Shown here piece after piece: positions 24,903-33,156 of a DNA stretch of 42,925 nucleotides; position 1 is the stretch's first letter; every line of letters begins with the position of its first letter. Made by a program: the position numbers and the translations under genes. The notes beneath the pieces were generated by a model. It was not told where the DNA came from and did no database searches. It worked only from the letters and a program-made list of their open reading frames with translations. This stretch comes from Candidatus Peribacteraceae bacterium. GTDB taxonomy: Bacteria; Patescibacteriota; Gracilibacteria; Peribacterales; Peribacteraceae. The DNA lies in contig JAQTSK010000010.1 in NCBI GenBank assembly GCA_028711345.1, positions 1-42,925 of the forward strand, in the 5' to 3' direction.

Positions 24903-24935
24903 GTACGCTCCGGACAAGCGTACGATTGTGTCCGG
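24903..24935. terminator. Overlapping hairpins between convergent genes
   Basis: A perfect stem GTACGCT/AGCGTAC (24903-24923) overlaps a second one, CCGGACA (24910-24916) with TGTCCGG (24929-24935); only one can form at a time. There is no T-run, so termination of either neighbour is likely but not proven. Confidence 0.4.
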
Positions 24936-24965
24936 CCGATGACCGGAGAATCGACGACCGATCTC

Positions 24966-25877
24966 TCACCCTGCAGCCGGCGACGCCATTTGCGGCATGC
25001 GTAGCGACCCTGTCGCCGATTCCGCCCGTCTCTCGAATGCGGCAACCGCATGCCGGTACCCGGCAGGTGTTCCCGTATCCAAGCGGACTCCATCGACGAT
25101 GCATCCGTAGATATTCATCGACGTGCGAGCGGCGTTCAGTGCATCGATGAGGCGAATTTCTCCATCCTGCGGCACCGACGCGACATCCCGGAGGATCCGG
25201 AAGAGAGCCGCGGGGATGATGTACCGTCCGACAACGCCGAGTGAACTGGGAGCAAAATCCGGCGGAGGTTTCTCGACAAGTCCGTTGATTTTCCGGATGC
25301 GACCGGCGGGATCGTCATCAGGTGAACGTACTTTCCAACCCGTATCCAGACTGACGACGCCGTACAGTGAAATCCGTTCCGGCGGAACATCCTCCAAGCA
25401 CAGCACGCAGCAATCGTGATCCTGAGGAAGCGCATCGTATGCCTGCACAAGTTGTTGCAGACCGCTCTTCTCACCGAGAATGTAGTCGTCACCGAACAGC
25501 ACGGCGACATCCCGTTCCTGAAACCGGCGACCGGCTTGCAGAAGCGCATGGCCGTCCCCGCGCTGTTCGTGCTGGTACGCCACCTCGATGCGCACCTGAT
25601 CGTAGCGTGCAAGCTCGTCGAGCACGTCTGACTTGCCGCGAAGCCGAAGCAGGGTCTCCAGCGTCGGCGACGGAGCGAAGTACTGTGCGATGGCTTCCTT
25701 GCCCGGGCTGATCACCAGACAAATGTCAGTGATCCCGACGGAAAGGCATTCGTCGACGAGCAGAGCGATCATGGGTCGGTTCCCGACGGGCAGCAGTTCC
25801 TTGGGCACCGCCTTGGTCCACGGGAGAAACCTCGTCCCGAGACCGGCGACCGGCAAGATGGCATGAGTGCACTGCAT
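24966..25877 (-). CDS. galU: UTP-glucose-1-phosphate uridylyltransferase
   Basis: A 303-residue nucleotidyltransferase making UDP-glucose from UTP and glucose-1-phosphate. The GalU signature is plain: ILPVAGLGTRFLPWTKAVPK (positions 7-26, nucleotide-binding loop and Lys), PVLLGDD-type VLFGDDYI (about 149-156), and GLVEKPPPD (about 197-205). Length and order match bacterial GalU. It precedes, on the opposite strand, glycosyltransferases that would use UDP-sugars, so it is probably the precursor supplier of that locus. The start at 25877 follows a pyrimidine-rich run on the minus strand. Confidence 0.95.
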   Translation of the reverse strand: MQCTHAILPVAGLGTRFLPWTKAVPKELLPVGNRPMIALLVDECLSVGITDICLVISPGKEAIAQYFAPSPTLETLLRLRGKSDVLDELARYDQVRIEVAYQHEQRGDGHALLQAGRRFQERDVAVLFGDDYILGEKSGLQQLVQAYDALPQDHDCCVLCLEDVPPERISLYGVVSLDTGWKVRSPDDDPAGRIRKINGLVEKPPPDFAPSSLGVVGRYIIPAALFRILRDVASVPQDGEIRLIDALNAARTSMNIYGCIVDGVRLDTGTPAGYRHAVAAFERRAESATGSLRMPQMASPAAG

Positions 25878-26062
25878 GGGCGGAGGGGGAACCGGAAAAA
25901 ACGTTCACAACGCTAAGACGGTGCCGTAGTGAGAGCATTACCAAACGACGGACAAAAAACTGCGACGGATTCGGCGCCCGATCGATGTAATGAACATCGT
26001 TCTGTGACGTCGGAATTACATGAACGGACGGATTCCCCTGAACGGAGAATTCGCACACGTAC

Positions 26063-28372
26063 ATGGAAACCGTAAACGTTTCTCTCCACTCCTCCCCAGC
26101 CATGCCCGTCGCGACAGCACTGCCGGCACACACATTCGACCGAATCTCTCCGACTCGCCGCGGGAAGGAACGACGCCAGACGCGACGCAACATCGAGCCG
26201 CCCGACATCAGTGTCGTCATTCCGATTTTCAATGAACGGGCGAACCTGCAACCGATGATCGAACGGACGATCGACGCGCTCGAGACGATGGAATGCCGTT
26301 TCGAAATCATCATCGTTGATGACCACTCGGACGATGGAACGGAGGAACTGTTGCGATCCCTGGGCAACATGGCAGAAATCCGGATCCTGCAGAACGGCGT
26401 GACACATGGAAAAGCGGCCGCGCTGATGAAAGGCCTGAACGCAGCACGGGGAGAGTCTCTCGTCATGATCGACGGAGACCTCCAGTACCCGCCGGAAGCG
26501 ATACCGGTCATGCTCGCGAAGCTGAAGACATACGATGTCGTGGTCGCCAACCGCAAGCGGCGGCACACGTCGGCGGTCCGGTCGGCACTCAGCGGCATCT
26601 TCCGCACCATGATCGGCGGGCTGCTCCTGTCGCTGCACACGGACGTCCAGTCCGGCTTGAAGGTCTTTCGCGCCGACGTCTTCCGCTGCCTGACACTGCA
26701 CCCGACGCCGTGGGGGTTCGACGCCGCCTTCCTCTTCCATGCGCAACGGATCGGCTGCCGCATCGGAGAAGTGGACATCACATTCAGTGAGCGGAAATAC
26801 GGGAAGAGCAAAGTGCATCCGCTTCGGACGGGACCGGAGCTCGTCTGGGGCGCACTGAAGTTGCGGCTGACAACGCTCCCGCTGACCGTATTTCCGTTCC
26901 TGTCGTACCCGCACCCGTCGGAGTATCGGGGCAGCGGTTTCACCAACACCGTCGACTACCTGTTCCTCCCCGAGATAGCAACGATCAAACGACACCTGTC
27001 TGTGGAAATCGTGTCGTTATTGCTGTTCGGTTTCACGGGCATTGCAGGCTGCATATGGCTCTTCAGTTTCCTGTCCGGTTTGTCCGCCATCCTCACACTT
27101 TCCGCTTCCGTTTCGGTGATCTACCTCAGCCTCATCATCTTCAAAGCATGGATCGTTCTGACTGCCAGAAGGAAGAAACCGCTGCATGCGTCCGCACAAG
27201 CCATCCGGTCGATCCGTGAGGAGGATCTTCCCGTGTATACGGTCATCATTCCCCTCTTCCGTGAAGCCCCTGTCATCGCGCAGGTCCTGGCATCACTCTC
27301 CCGGATCAACTATCCGCCGGACAAACTGGATATCATCATCACGCTCGAGGAGTACGACCGGGAAACCCGCGAAGCCATCAGACAGGCTCATCCCCCGAAA
27401 CACTTCCGGACGCTGATCCTGCCGAACGTCGAGCCGAAAACGAAACCCAAGGCGCTGAATGTCGCGTTCCTTCAGGCTCGGGGGGACTTCATCGTCATCT
27501 TCGACGCGGAAGTGATCCCCGAACCCGATCAGCTGAAGAAAGCGTACCTGGCGTTCCGCGACCACCCGTCCGTCGCCTGCGTCCAGACACGTCTGGATCA
27601 CTACAACGCACATCAGAATTGGATGACGGCACTCTTCAATGCGGAATTCTCGTTCCACTACGACCTCTTCCTGCCGGGGCTGCAGAAACGCGGCTACGTC
27701 CTGCCGCTCTCGGGGCACAGTACGCATTTCCGACGCACGGTGCTGGAACAGATCGGTGCGTGGGATCCGTACAATCTCACGGAGGACTGTGACATCGGCA
27801 TCCGGCTCTTCCGCAGAGGATTCCGGACGGACATCATCGATTCGCTGAGCAACGAAGAGGCGACGAGTACGACGGGGTCGTGGATCGCGCAGCGGTCACG
27901 GTGGATGCAGGGATTCATCCAAACCAGCATCGTGCATCTCCGCCACCCGCTTCGTCTGAAGGATGACGTGGGAGGGTGGGGAAGATTATGGGTGTTCCTG
28001 ATCATCGTGCCGGGCAGCGTACTCATGAATGTACTGAATCTCTTCTACTGGCTCCTGCTCGGCACGTGGATCGTCACGCAATCGACGGTGATTCAATCGT
28101 TGTTTCCGGTACCGGTGCTGTACATCTCCATCCTCTCGTTCGCAATCGGCAATATCCTGTTCATGTACATGAACCTCGTCGGCTTGTACCAACGGGGACG
28201 ATACCGTCTGGTGAAGTACGGTCTGCTTTCGTTCTTCTACTGGTTCCTGCTGGGATACGCAGCGTTGCGTGGATGCGTCCACTTGCTGCTGAAACCGTAC
28301 AAGTGGGAAAAGACGGCGCATGGAAATTTCATTCTCCCGCCACATGATGCGACGCTCTCGGCCGGTCGTTGA
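26063..28372 (+). CDS. Two fused GT2 glycosyltransferases (DPM1-like plus cellulose-synthase-like)
   Basis: A 769-residue protein. Residues about 48-280 form a first GT2 domain like polyprenyl-phosphate mannosyl/glucosyl transferases: ISVVIPIFNERANL, IIIVDDHSDDGT (83-93) and MIDGDLQYPP (135-144, the metal-binding DGD). Two helices follow (about 310-360). Residues about 390-640 form a second GT2 domain of the processive kind: VIIPLFREAPVI, FDAEVIPEP (from 480), LTEDCDIG (TED at 573-575, catalytic base) and QRSRW (610-614), the signature of synthases that pull a growing beta-glycan through the membrane. Three or four helices end the protein. The start may be 26063 or 26102. It overlaps the next gene by up to 53 bases. 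Product unknown; a beta-glucan is inferred from neighbours. Confidence 0.88.
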   Translation: METVNVSLHSSPAMPVATALPAHTFDRISPTRRGKERRQTRRNIEPPDISVVIPIFNERANLQPMIERTIDALETMECRFEIIIVDDHSDDGTEELLRSLGNMAEIRILQNGVTHGKAAALMKGLNAARGESLVMIDGDLQYPPEAIPVMLAKLKTYDVVVANRKRRHTSAVRSALSGIFRTMIGGLLLSLHTDVQSGLKVFRADVFRCLTLHPTPWGFDAAFLFHAQRIGCRIGEVDITFSERKYGKSKVHPLRTGPELVWGALKLRLTTLPLTVFPFLSYPHPSEYRGSGFTNTVDYLFLPEIATIKRHLSVEIVSLLLFGFTGIAGCIWLFSFLSGLSAILTLSASVSVIYLSLIIFKAWIVLTARRKKPLHASAQAIRSIREEDLPVYTVIIPLFREAPVIAQVLASLSRINYPPDKLDIIITLEEYDRETREAIRQAHPPKHFRTLILPNVEPKTKPKALNVAFLQARGDFIVIFDAEVIPEPDQLKKAYLAFRDHPSVACVQTRLDHYNAHQNWMTALFNAEFSFHYDLFLPGLQKRGYVLPLSGHSTHFRRTVLEQIGAWDPYNLTEDCDIGIRLFRRGFRTDIIDSLSNEEATSTTGSWIAQRSRWMQGFIQTSIVHLRHPLRLKDDVGGWGRLWVFLIIVPGSVLMNVLNLFYWLLLGTWIVTQSTVIQSLFPVPVLYISILSFAIGNILFMYMNLVGLYQRGRYRLVKYGLLSFFYWFLLGYAALRGCVHLLLKPYKWEKTAHGNFILPPHDATLSAGR

Positions 28373-31118
28373 TCGACTGCCACCGCTGTCGGCCAATGAA
28401 TACGCGCTCGCCGCATGCGCCATACTTCTGTGCATCGGCATCGCCGCACACCTCCATGCGCAGGGGCTCCTGAAAGCACTGACAGATCAGAGTTCACACC
28501 TGAATTTCGCACGCCTCACCATCGACAGCATCACACCCGGCGTCAGCCAACTGGGATTCTGGCCGCCGCTCCTGCATGTCCTCCTGATCCCGTTCATCAC
28601 CGTGCCATACCTGTACCAGAGCGGACTTGCCGGCATCTGTGTGCTCCTGCCCTGCCTCGTGGTGAGTACCATTCTGCTTCAGCGCATCGTCATCCACCTC
28701 ACGCACGATGCGGCACTCGGAATGACCGCGGGACTCCTGTTCCTCGTCAATCCCTACATCCTCTACTACGCCGCGACTCCGATGATGGAAGTGCTGTTCA
28801 TCACGAACATCTTCCTGACGGCGTTCGCGCTGCTGCGATGGATGGATACGGATCGCTTGCAATGGCTGGCGTTGACGGGCATCGCCGTCTCTCTCGCCTG
28901 CCTCTCACGCTTCGAAGGATTCGTTCTGTTCCCCATCACCACGATGATCATCGGAGTCCGGATGTATCTGCGGCGGGCAGACTACCATCAAACCGAAGCG
29001 CTGCTGGTCCTCTTCGGGACACTCGCGGTCATCGGCGTCGGAGTGATCATGATCTACAGCTCGGTGTACGGGCAGAGTCCCGTGGCGTTCGCAGGCGGGT
29101 CGTGGCTCCGGGATCCGTCACCCGCACTCCGCGCTTCGCGGTACAGCATCCTGAACACGCTGCGGGACAGCGTCAACGCATCCTCCTATATGCTCAGCCT
29201 CCCCGTCGTCATTGCGTCGGTCGTCAGCGCCCCGGTCCTCTGTCTGCTCAGACGATGCACCATCGAACGTTCCGGTGCGCTTCTCGTTCTCTTGAGTCCC
29301 CTGCTCTTCGTACTTCTGGCACTCTTCATGGGATTCGTCACCATCACCGTGCCTCCCGACGGCGCATTCAACAATGATAGGTACGGACTCACGTGGATCG
29401 GCTTCGCAATCGTCTCGCCGCTCCTCCTGTTCCATGAACTGAGGAACCGGCTGAAAACGTCGAAGCCGTTTGTGACCGTCATACAACCGGGTTTCAAACA
29501 CCTGCTGGTCGTGATCTTCACGTTCATGAGCGTTCGCCTGTTCTCCGTCGCCTTCGCCGAGAATTTCAGCGTCATTCGGGACAACGTCAACTCCCCTCTA
29601 CCCGAACAAGTGGAGGTCGCCTCCTACCTCCGAACACAGTACGGAGGAGGGAGGATCCTCGCCGCACGCGTGGATAACGACCCCATTCTCGCCGCCGCCG
29701 GAATCCCCCTGAACCAGTACTTGTATGAAGGAAATTTCCGCTACTTCGAACAGGCGGTGCGCGAGCCCTGGTTCTTCGCGCAGTGGGTGCTCATGCACAA
29801 TCCGGAAGGAAGCACCGACGGATGGGTGGAGCAGAATGAACCTGTCTACCGCGTGCTCGGCACTTCCACGGAGTTTCTACGATACTACGATCCCGTCCTC
29901 CGGAACGGGAAAAGGAGTCTGTTCAGGCTGAATGAAAATCACCTGCTGCAACTGGCAAAGGATCGCTCCTACAACCTCGCACGGATTCCCTCGCTCAATC
30001 CCGATGCCCCCCTCTGGAGTCCGTCGACGGTGTACGCAGGGATGGAACGTCCGAGAGTCGGACCCTTGACCGCCGACGAACTGGTGGAATCGAAGCCGGA
30101 AATCCGCAGCGGACTTCTCGATTTCTACTGGGGCGATCTCAAGCCGCTGTTCGCGAACGGCGTGATCACGGAAGACGGAAAGGGAAACTCCGAATCGCAG
30201 AGCTACGCACTGCTCCAATCGCTCTGGGTCGATGATCCGGACACCTTCGCGATCGTCTGGGAATGGACGAAGTCTCGCCTGCAGCAATCGGACGGCCTGT
30301 TCGCCTGGACATTCCACGCGGTGTCGGACGGCACGGTGGTCATCGATGATCCGAATTCCGCAACCGACGCGGACACCGATATCGCGTACGCTCTGCTGCT
30401 CGCGTCCAAACGATGGTCACGCCCGCAGTATGCGGACGATGCTCGGAAGATTCTTGACGGTATCTGGAACCGGGAAACCGGAATGGTGCAAGGGAAACGA
30501 CATCTCACCGCGGGTAATTGGGCAATGGCATCGGGATCGCTCGTCTTTAACCCGTCCTACTTCTCACCGGCCGCGTACCGGCTCTTCTCGGAGGAAGATC
30601 CCGCACACGATTGGCTGTCTCTCATCCCGACGGGATATGACGATCTGGTGCAAACATCGACGCTGTACGAGGAGCGCAATGGGGTCTTCCTGCCGCCGGA
30701 CTGGGCGGAACTGGACATCAAAACGGGTGCCTACCGTCGATTCCCTGGGAAAGCGGACTCACTCGAGTACTCGTTCGACGCATTCCGCGTCTTCTGGCGC
30801 ATCGCGGAGGATGCCCTGACATCGAAGGATCCGAAGGCCACGGAATATCTGACATCCATCAGCGCGTTCGATACCCCGCTCCAGCCGGACGGAACATTCT
30901 GCACAGTCCGTCTCTCCGATCCGGACAGATGCTTCTTCCATATGGGAGGGCTCGCGGGACCGGTGAGTCTCTGGACCGTGCGGCAGCCGGAGCGCGCGAA
31001 GGAACTCCTGAGACGCTTCGCGGTTCCCGACGGCAAAGTCGGTCTGCCGAAACAGGCATCATTCTACGAGAAGAGCTGGTACTGGTTCATGCTCAGACAA
31101 TGGAGCCATGCGGGATGA
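28320..31118 (+). CDS. Fusion of a GT-C-like polytopic membrane domain with a GH8 endoglucanase
   Basis: A 932-residue protein. Residues about 27-410 hold about ten to eleven helices with the plan of a family-39-like GT-C glycosyltransferase (DQSSHLNFARLTIDSI in the first outer loop, then WPPLLHVLL). After a linker with soluble sequence (about 440-560), residues about 590-925 are glycoside hydrolase family 8 (BcsZ/CelC type): SESQSYALLQSLWVDD with the general acid Glu625, and SATDADTDIAYALLLASKRW with Asp683/Asp685 in the conserved D-A-D motif. GH8 enzymes cut beta-1,4-glucan (cellulose) and usually sit as separate proteins in cellulose synthase operons. Here it is joined to a membrane transferase and co-transcribed with the synthase-like GT2 gene. 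Confidence 0.85.
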   Translation: MEISFSRHMMRRSRPVVDRLPPLSANEYALAACAILLCIGIAAHLHAQGLLKALTDQSSHLNFARLTIDSITPGVSQLGFWPPLLHVLLIPFITVPYLYQSGLAGICVLLPCLVVSTILLQRIVIHLTHDAALGMTAGLLFLVNPYILYYAATPMMEVLFITNIFLTAFALLRWMDTDRLQWLALTGIAVSLACLSRFEGFVLFPITTMIIGVRMYLRRADYHQTEALLVLFGTLAVIGVGVIMIYSSVYGQSPVAFAGGSWLRDPSPALRASRYSILNTLRDSVNASSYMLSLPVVIASVVSAPVLCLLRRCTIERSGALLVLLSPLLFVLLALFMGFVTITVPPDGAFNNDRYGLTWIGFAIVSPLLLFHELRNRLKTSKPFVTVIQPGFKHLLVVIFTFMSVRLFSVAFAENFSVIRDNVNSPLPEQVEVASYLRTQYGGGRILAARVDNDPILAAAGIPLNQYLYEGNFRYFEQAVREPWFFAQWVLMHNPEGSTDGWVEQNEPVYRVLGTSTEFLRYYDPVLRNGKRSLFRLNENHLLQLAKDRSYNLARIPSLNPDAPLWSPSTVYAGMERPRVGPLTADELVESKPEIRSGLLDFYWGDLKPLFANGVITEDGKGNSESQSYALLQSLWVDDPDTFAIVWEWTKSRLQQSDGLFAWTFHAVSDGTVVIDDPNSATDADTDIAYALLLASKRWSRPQYADDARKILDGIWNRETGMVQGKRHLTAGNWAMASGSLVFNPSYFSPAAYRLFSEEDPAHDWLSLIPTGYDDLVQTSTLYEERNGVFLPPDWAELDIKTGAYRRFPGKADSLEYSFDAFRVFWRIAEDALTSKDPKATEYLTSISAFDTPLQPDGTFCTVRLSDPDRCFFHMGGLAGPVSLWTVRQPERAKELLRRFAVPDGKVGLPKQASFYEKSWYWFMLRQWSHAG

Positions 31119-31136
31119 CGATGCGAACAGGATCTC

Positions 31137-31167
31137 AGCGGAGCCGCAGGCACTCTGCGACTCCGCT
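31137..31167. terminator. Hairpin between convergent genes
   Basis: A 13-bp stem with one mismatch (AGCGGAGCCGCAG and CTGCGACTCCGCT, loop of 5) in the 69-base gap between the GT-C/GH8 gene and the convergent GH6 gene. There is no clear T-run; it may stop both transcripts. Confidence 0.5.
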
Positions 31168-31187
31168 GCAACGATGGGATGCATGAC

Positions 31188-32927
31188 CTACCAAGCAGCC
31201 CGCTGTGCAAGTCCGAGAGCGTACTCCGCCCAGAACGTCCCGGCGGAGGGACCTCCGTTGCATGTCCCGTCGGATTCCCCGGGTGCCTTGATCCAGAGAT
31301 AGGCATCGACGAGCGCCGTTCCCGTCGAAACCGTCGGCACACGACCGAGTGCGCGACCGGACGGGTTGCACCACTGACTTCCGTCAGGACCGAGTCCGTT
31401 CCGACTGACGTCAACGACGAAATGTTTGCCGGACAACAGGGAAGAAATCTGATTTCCGTACTGGAAGCTCGTCGTATCCGTATCGAAGTTGGAGACATTG
31501 AGCGCAAAGCCGTCAGCCTGAGCGATACCGGCCTGCTGCAGGCTCGTCGCCATCTCGGCGGGGGCGACCCAACCGGCATGTCCTGCATCCAGATACAGTT
31601 TCACGCCCGCATGCGCTTTGAACGTCGACACGGCATCCTGCAGGAGCTGCATGCGGGTCTGCCGGTCTGCGGCCGAGAGACAACTGACGAGTGCGACTGC
31701 ATCCGGCTCCAGAATGACGATCGCTCTGCCGGAACCGATGGCGGATGCGATGGAACGGATCCATGCGCGATACGCATCCGACGACGACGCGCCTCCGGCC
31801 GAGTATCCACCGCAGTCACGCTGCGGAATGTTGTACACCACGAATGTCGGAACGGCACCCTGCGCCGCAGCCGCACTCATCGTCGTTGAGACGTCGGACC
31901 CGACATTCGCGTTCCATGCACCCAGCCACTGCGACCGAGCATGGGTGGCGATCTTATCCAGTTGCCGGGCGTCGGCGGGACGACTCGCCCGCCAGGCGTC
32001 CGCCTGCGACTTCGCCGGTGAATCCGGTTGCACAAACAAGCTGATTCCCGACAGAGGATTGCCGCCCGAAGGAACCGACGTCACGCTGCTTGCGGATGAT
32101 GTTGAAGACGAACCGACAGTTCCGCCGGTGGAGATGGACAGCGTCCGATGGTCCAGGAGGACTCCGGCGGAATCGTACACACGGAACGTGAGCGCGTAGG
32201 GACCGGATCCGCGCCAGACCCACGATGTCAGATCGACGAGTGATTCTTTGTGCGGTCCGTCCTGCTGACTGTCGGCCATCGTATTTTCCTGACCGCCGTC
32301 GACGCTCCATGTCGCGCGGTAATCCGCCGGTGCGACGTTCGGGAGCTGTACCTTGAAGGGCTGGACGCCAGAGAGAACCGCACCGTCCGTCGGCCACCAG
32401 ACGTTGATCGACGGAGCTGCGGAGGACGTGCTGCTCGCACTCGATCCGCCGCCGGTGGCGGAAGAGGTGCTGCTTGAACCGCCGGTGGCGGGAACGTTCA
32501 CGTGTACCGTGATGGTTTTCCGACCGAGGAGAACGCCTGCCGTGTCCTTGGCGACGAACGTGATGGCATACGCTCCGGTCGACTGCCACTTCCAACCCGA
32601 TAGAACGACAGTCGCCTTCTTGTGGACAGGCTTCTGCAAGCTCGAACTCATGAGATTCAACGCACCGTTGTCAACCTGCCAATACAACTTGTACGACGCG
32701 AGAGTCCGGCCGGGGACAACCGCTTTGAATGTCTCGGTCGCCCCGAGGGACGAACCGTCGATCGGCCACCAGTTGTCGATGGCAACGCCGGATGCCGTCG
32801 CCGTCTGCGTGGAGACGACGAGCGAGGGCGAGAGGATCGTGAAGAGGAAGACGAGAGAGAAACCGACGATGAAAAGTCCTTGTTTCCACGACGAAACAAG
32901 GCACGGGGAACAAGATTGTCGACGCAT
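31188..32927 (-). CDS. Secreted GH6 cellulase with two N-terminal Ig-like repeats
   Basis: A 579-residue protein. A hydrophobic segment (about 16-36) is an export signal or anchor. Two repeats of about 90 residues follow, NWWPIDGSSL...QVDNGALNLM (51-145) and VWWPTDGAVL...SVDGGQENTM (176-268), each ending in a KDTAGVLLGRKT or YDSAGVLLDHRT turn; they look like Ig/fibronectin modules joined by Ser/Thr linkers. Residues about 293-579 are GH6: FVVYNIPQRDCGGYSAGG with the acid Asp371, IVILEPDAVALV with Asp409, and late IKAPGESDGTCNGGPSAG. GH6 enzymes cut cellulose with inversion. The enzyme probably acts outside the cell on the glucan made by the neighbouring genes, or on external cellulose. Confidence 0.93.
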   Translation of the reverse strand: MRRQSCSPCLVSSWKQGLFIVGFSLVFLFTILSPSLVVSTQTATASGVAIDNWWPIDGSSLGATETFKAVVPGRTLASYKLYWQVDNGALNLMSSSLQKPVHKKATVVLSGWKWQSTGAYAITFVAKDTAGVLLGRKTITVHVNVPATGGSSSTSSATGGGSSASSTSSAAPSINVWWPTDGAVLSGVQPFKVQLPNVAPADYRATWSVDGGQENTMADSQQDGPHKESLVDLTSWVWRGSGPYALTFRVYDSAGVLLDHRTLSISTGGTVGSSSTSSASSVTSVPSGGNPLSGISLFVQPDSPAKSQADAWRASRPADARQLDKIATHARSQWLGAWNANVGSDVSTTMSAAAAQGAVPTFVVYNIPQRDCGGYSAGGASSSDAYRAWIRSIASAIGSGRAIVILEPDAVALVSCLSAADRQTRMQLLQDAVSTFKAHAGVKLYLDAGHAGWVAPAEMATSLQQAGIAQADGFALNVSNFDTDTTSFQYGNQISSLLSGKHFVVDVSRNGLGPDGSQWCNPSGRALGRVPTVSTGTALVDAYLWIKAPGESDGTCNGGPSAGTFWAEYALGLAQRAAW

Positions 32928-33023
32928 CGAAAATGGGAGAAAGAATAGAATGCCGACGGACGGTAGGAAGCACCGGCGGTCAGGTCAAGGGTGGTGACCG
33001 AAGAATTGCCCGATACTTGTTTT

Positions 33024-33051
33024 AGTGTACGGTACGCATGCAATCCATCAA
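33024..33051 (-). promoter_or_regulatory. Possible promoter of the GH6 gene
   Basis: On the minus strand, TTGATG (33051-33046) and TACACT (33029-33024), spacer 16, in an AT-rich patch. A 9-bp inverted repeat CTTGTTTTA (33016-33024) and TAAAACAAG (33076-33084) surrounds it and could be a regulator site. Confidence 0.35.
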
Positions 33052-33156
33052 CATTCTTTTGGCTTTCCAATGCAATAAAACAAGCATATACATTGACGGC
33101 TCCGTACATTAACAGCGAGGAGCATGCGGCTCCTGAAGTCATGCATCACCGTCCTG

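Noticed and set aside
25726-26995. Two long minus-strand frames opposite the glycosyltransferase start
   Set aside because: They lie antisense to clear GT2 motifs and show the Arg/Ser-rich composition of shadow frames in GC-rich DNA.
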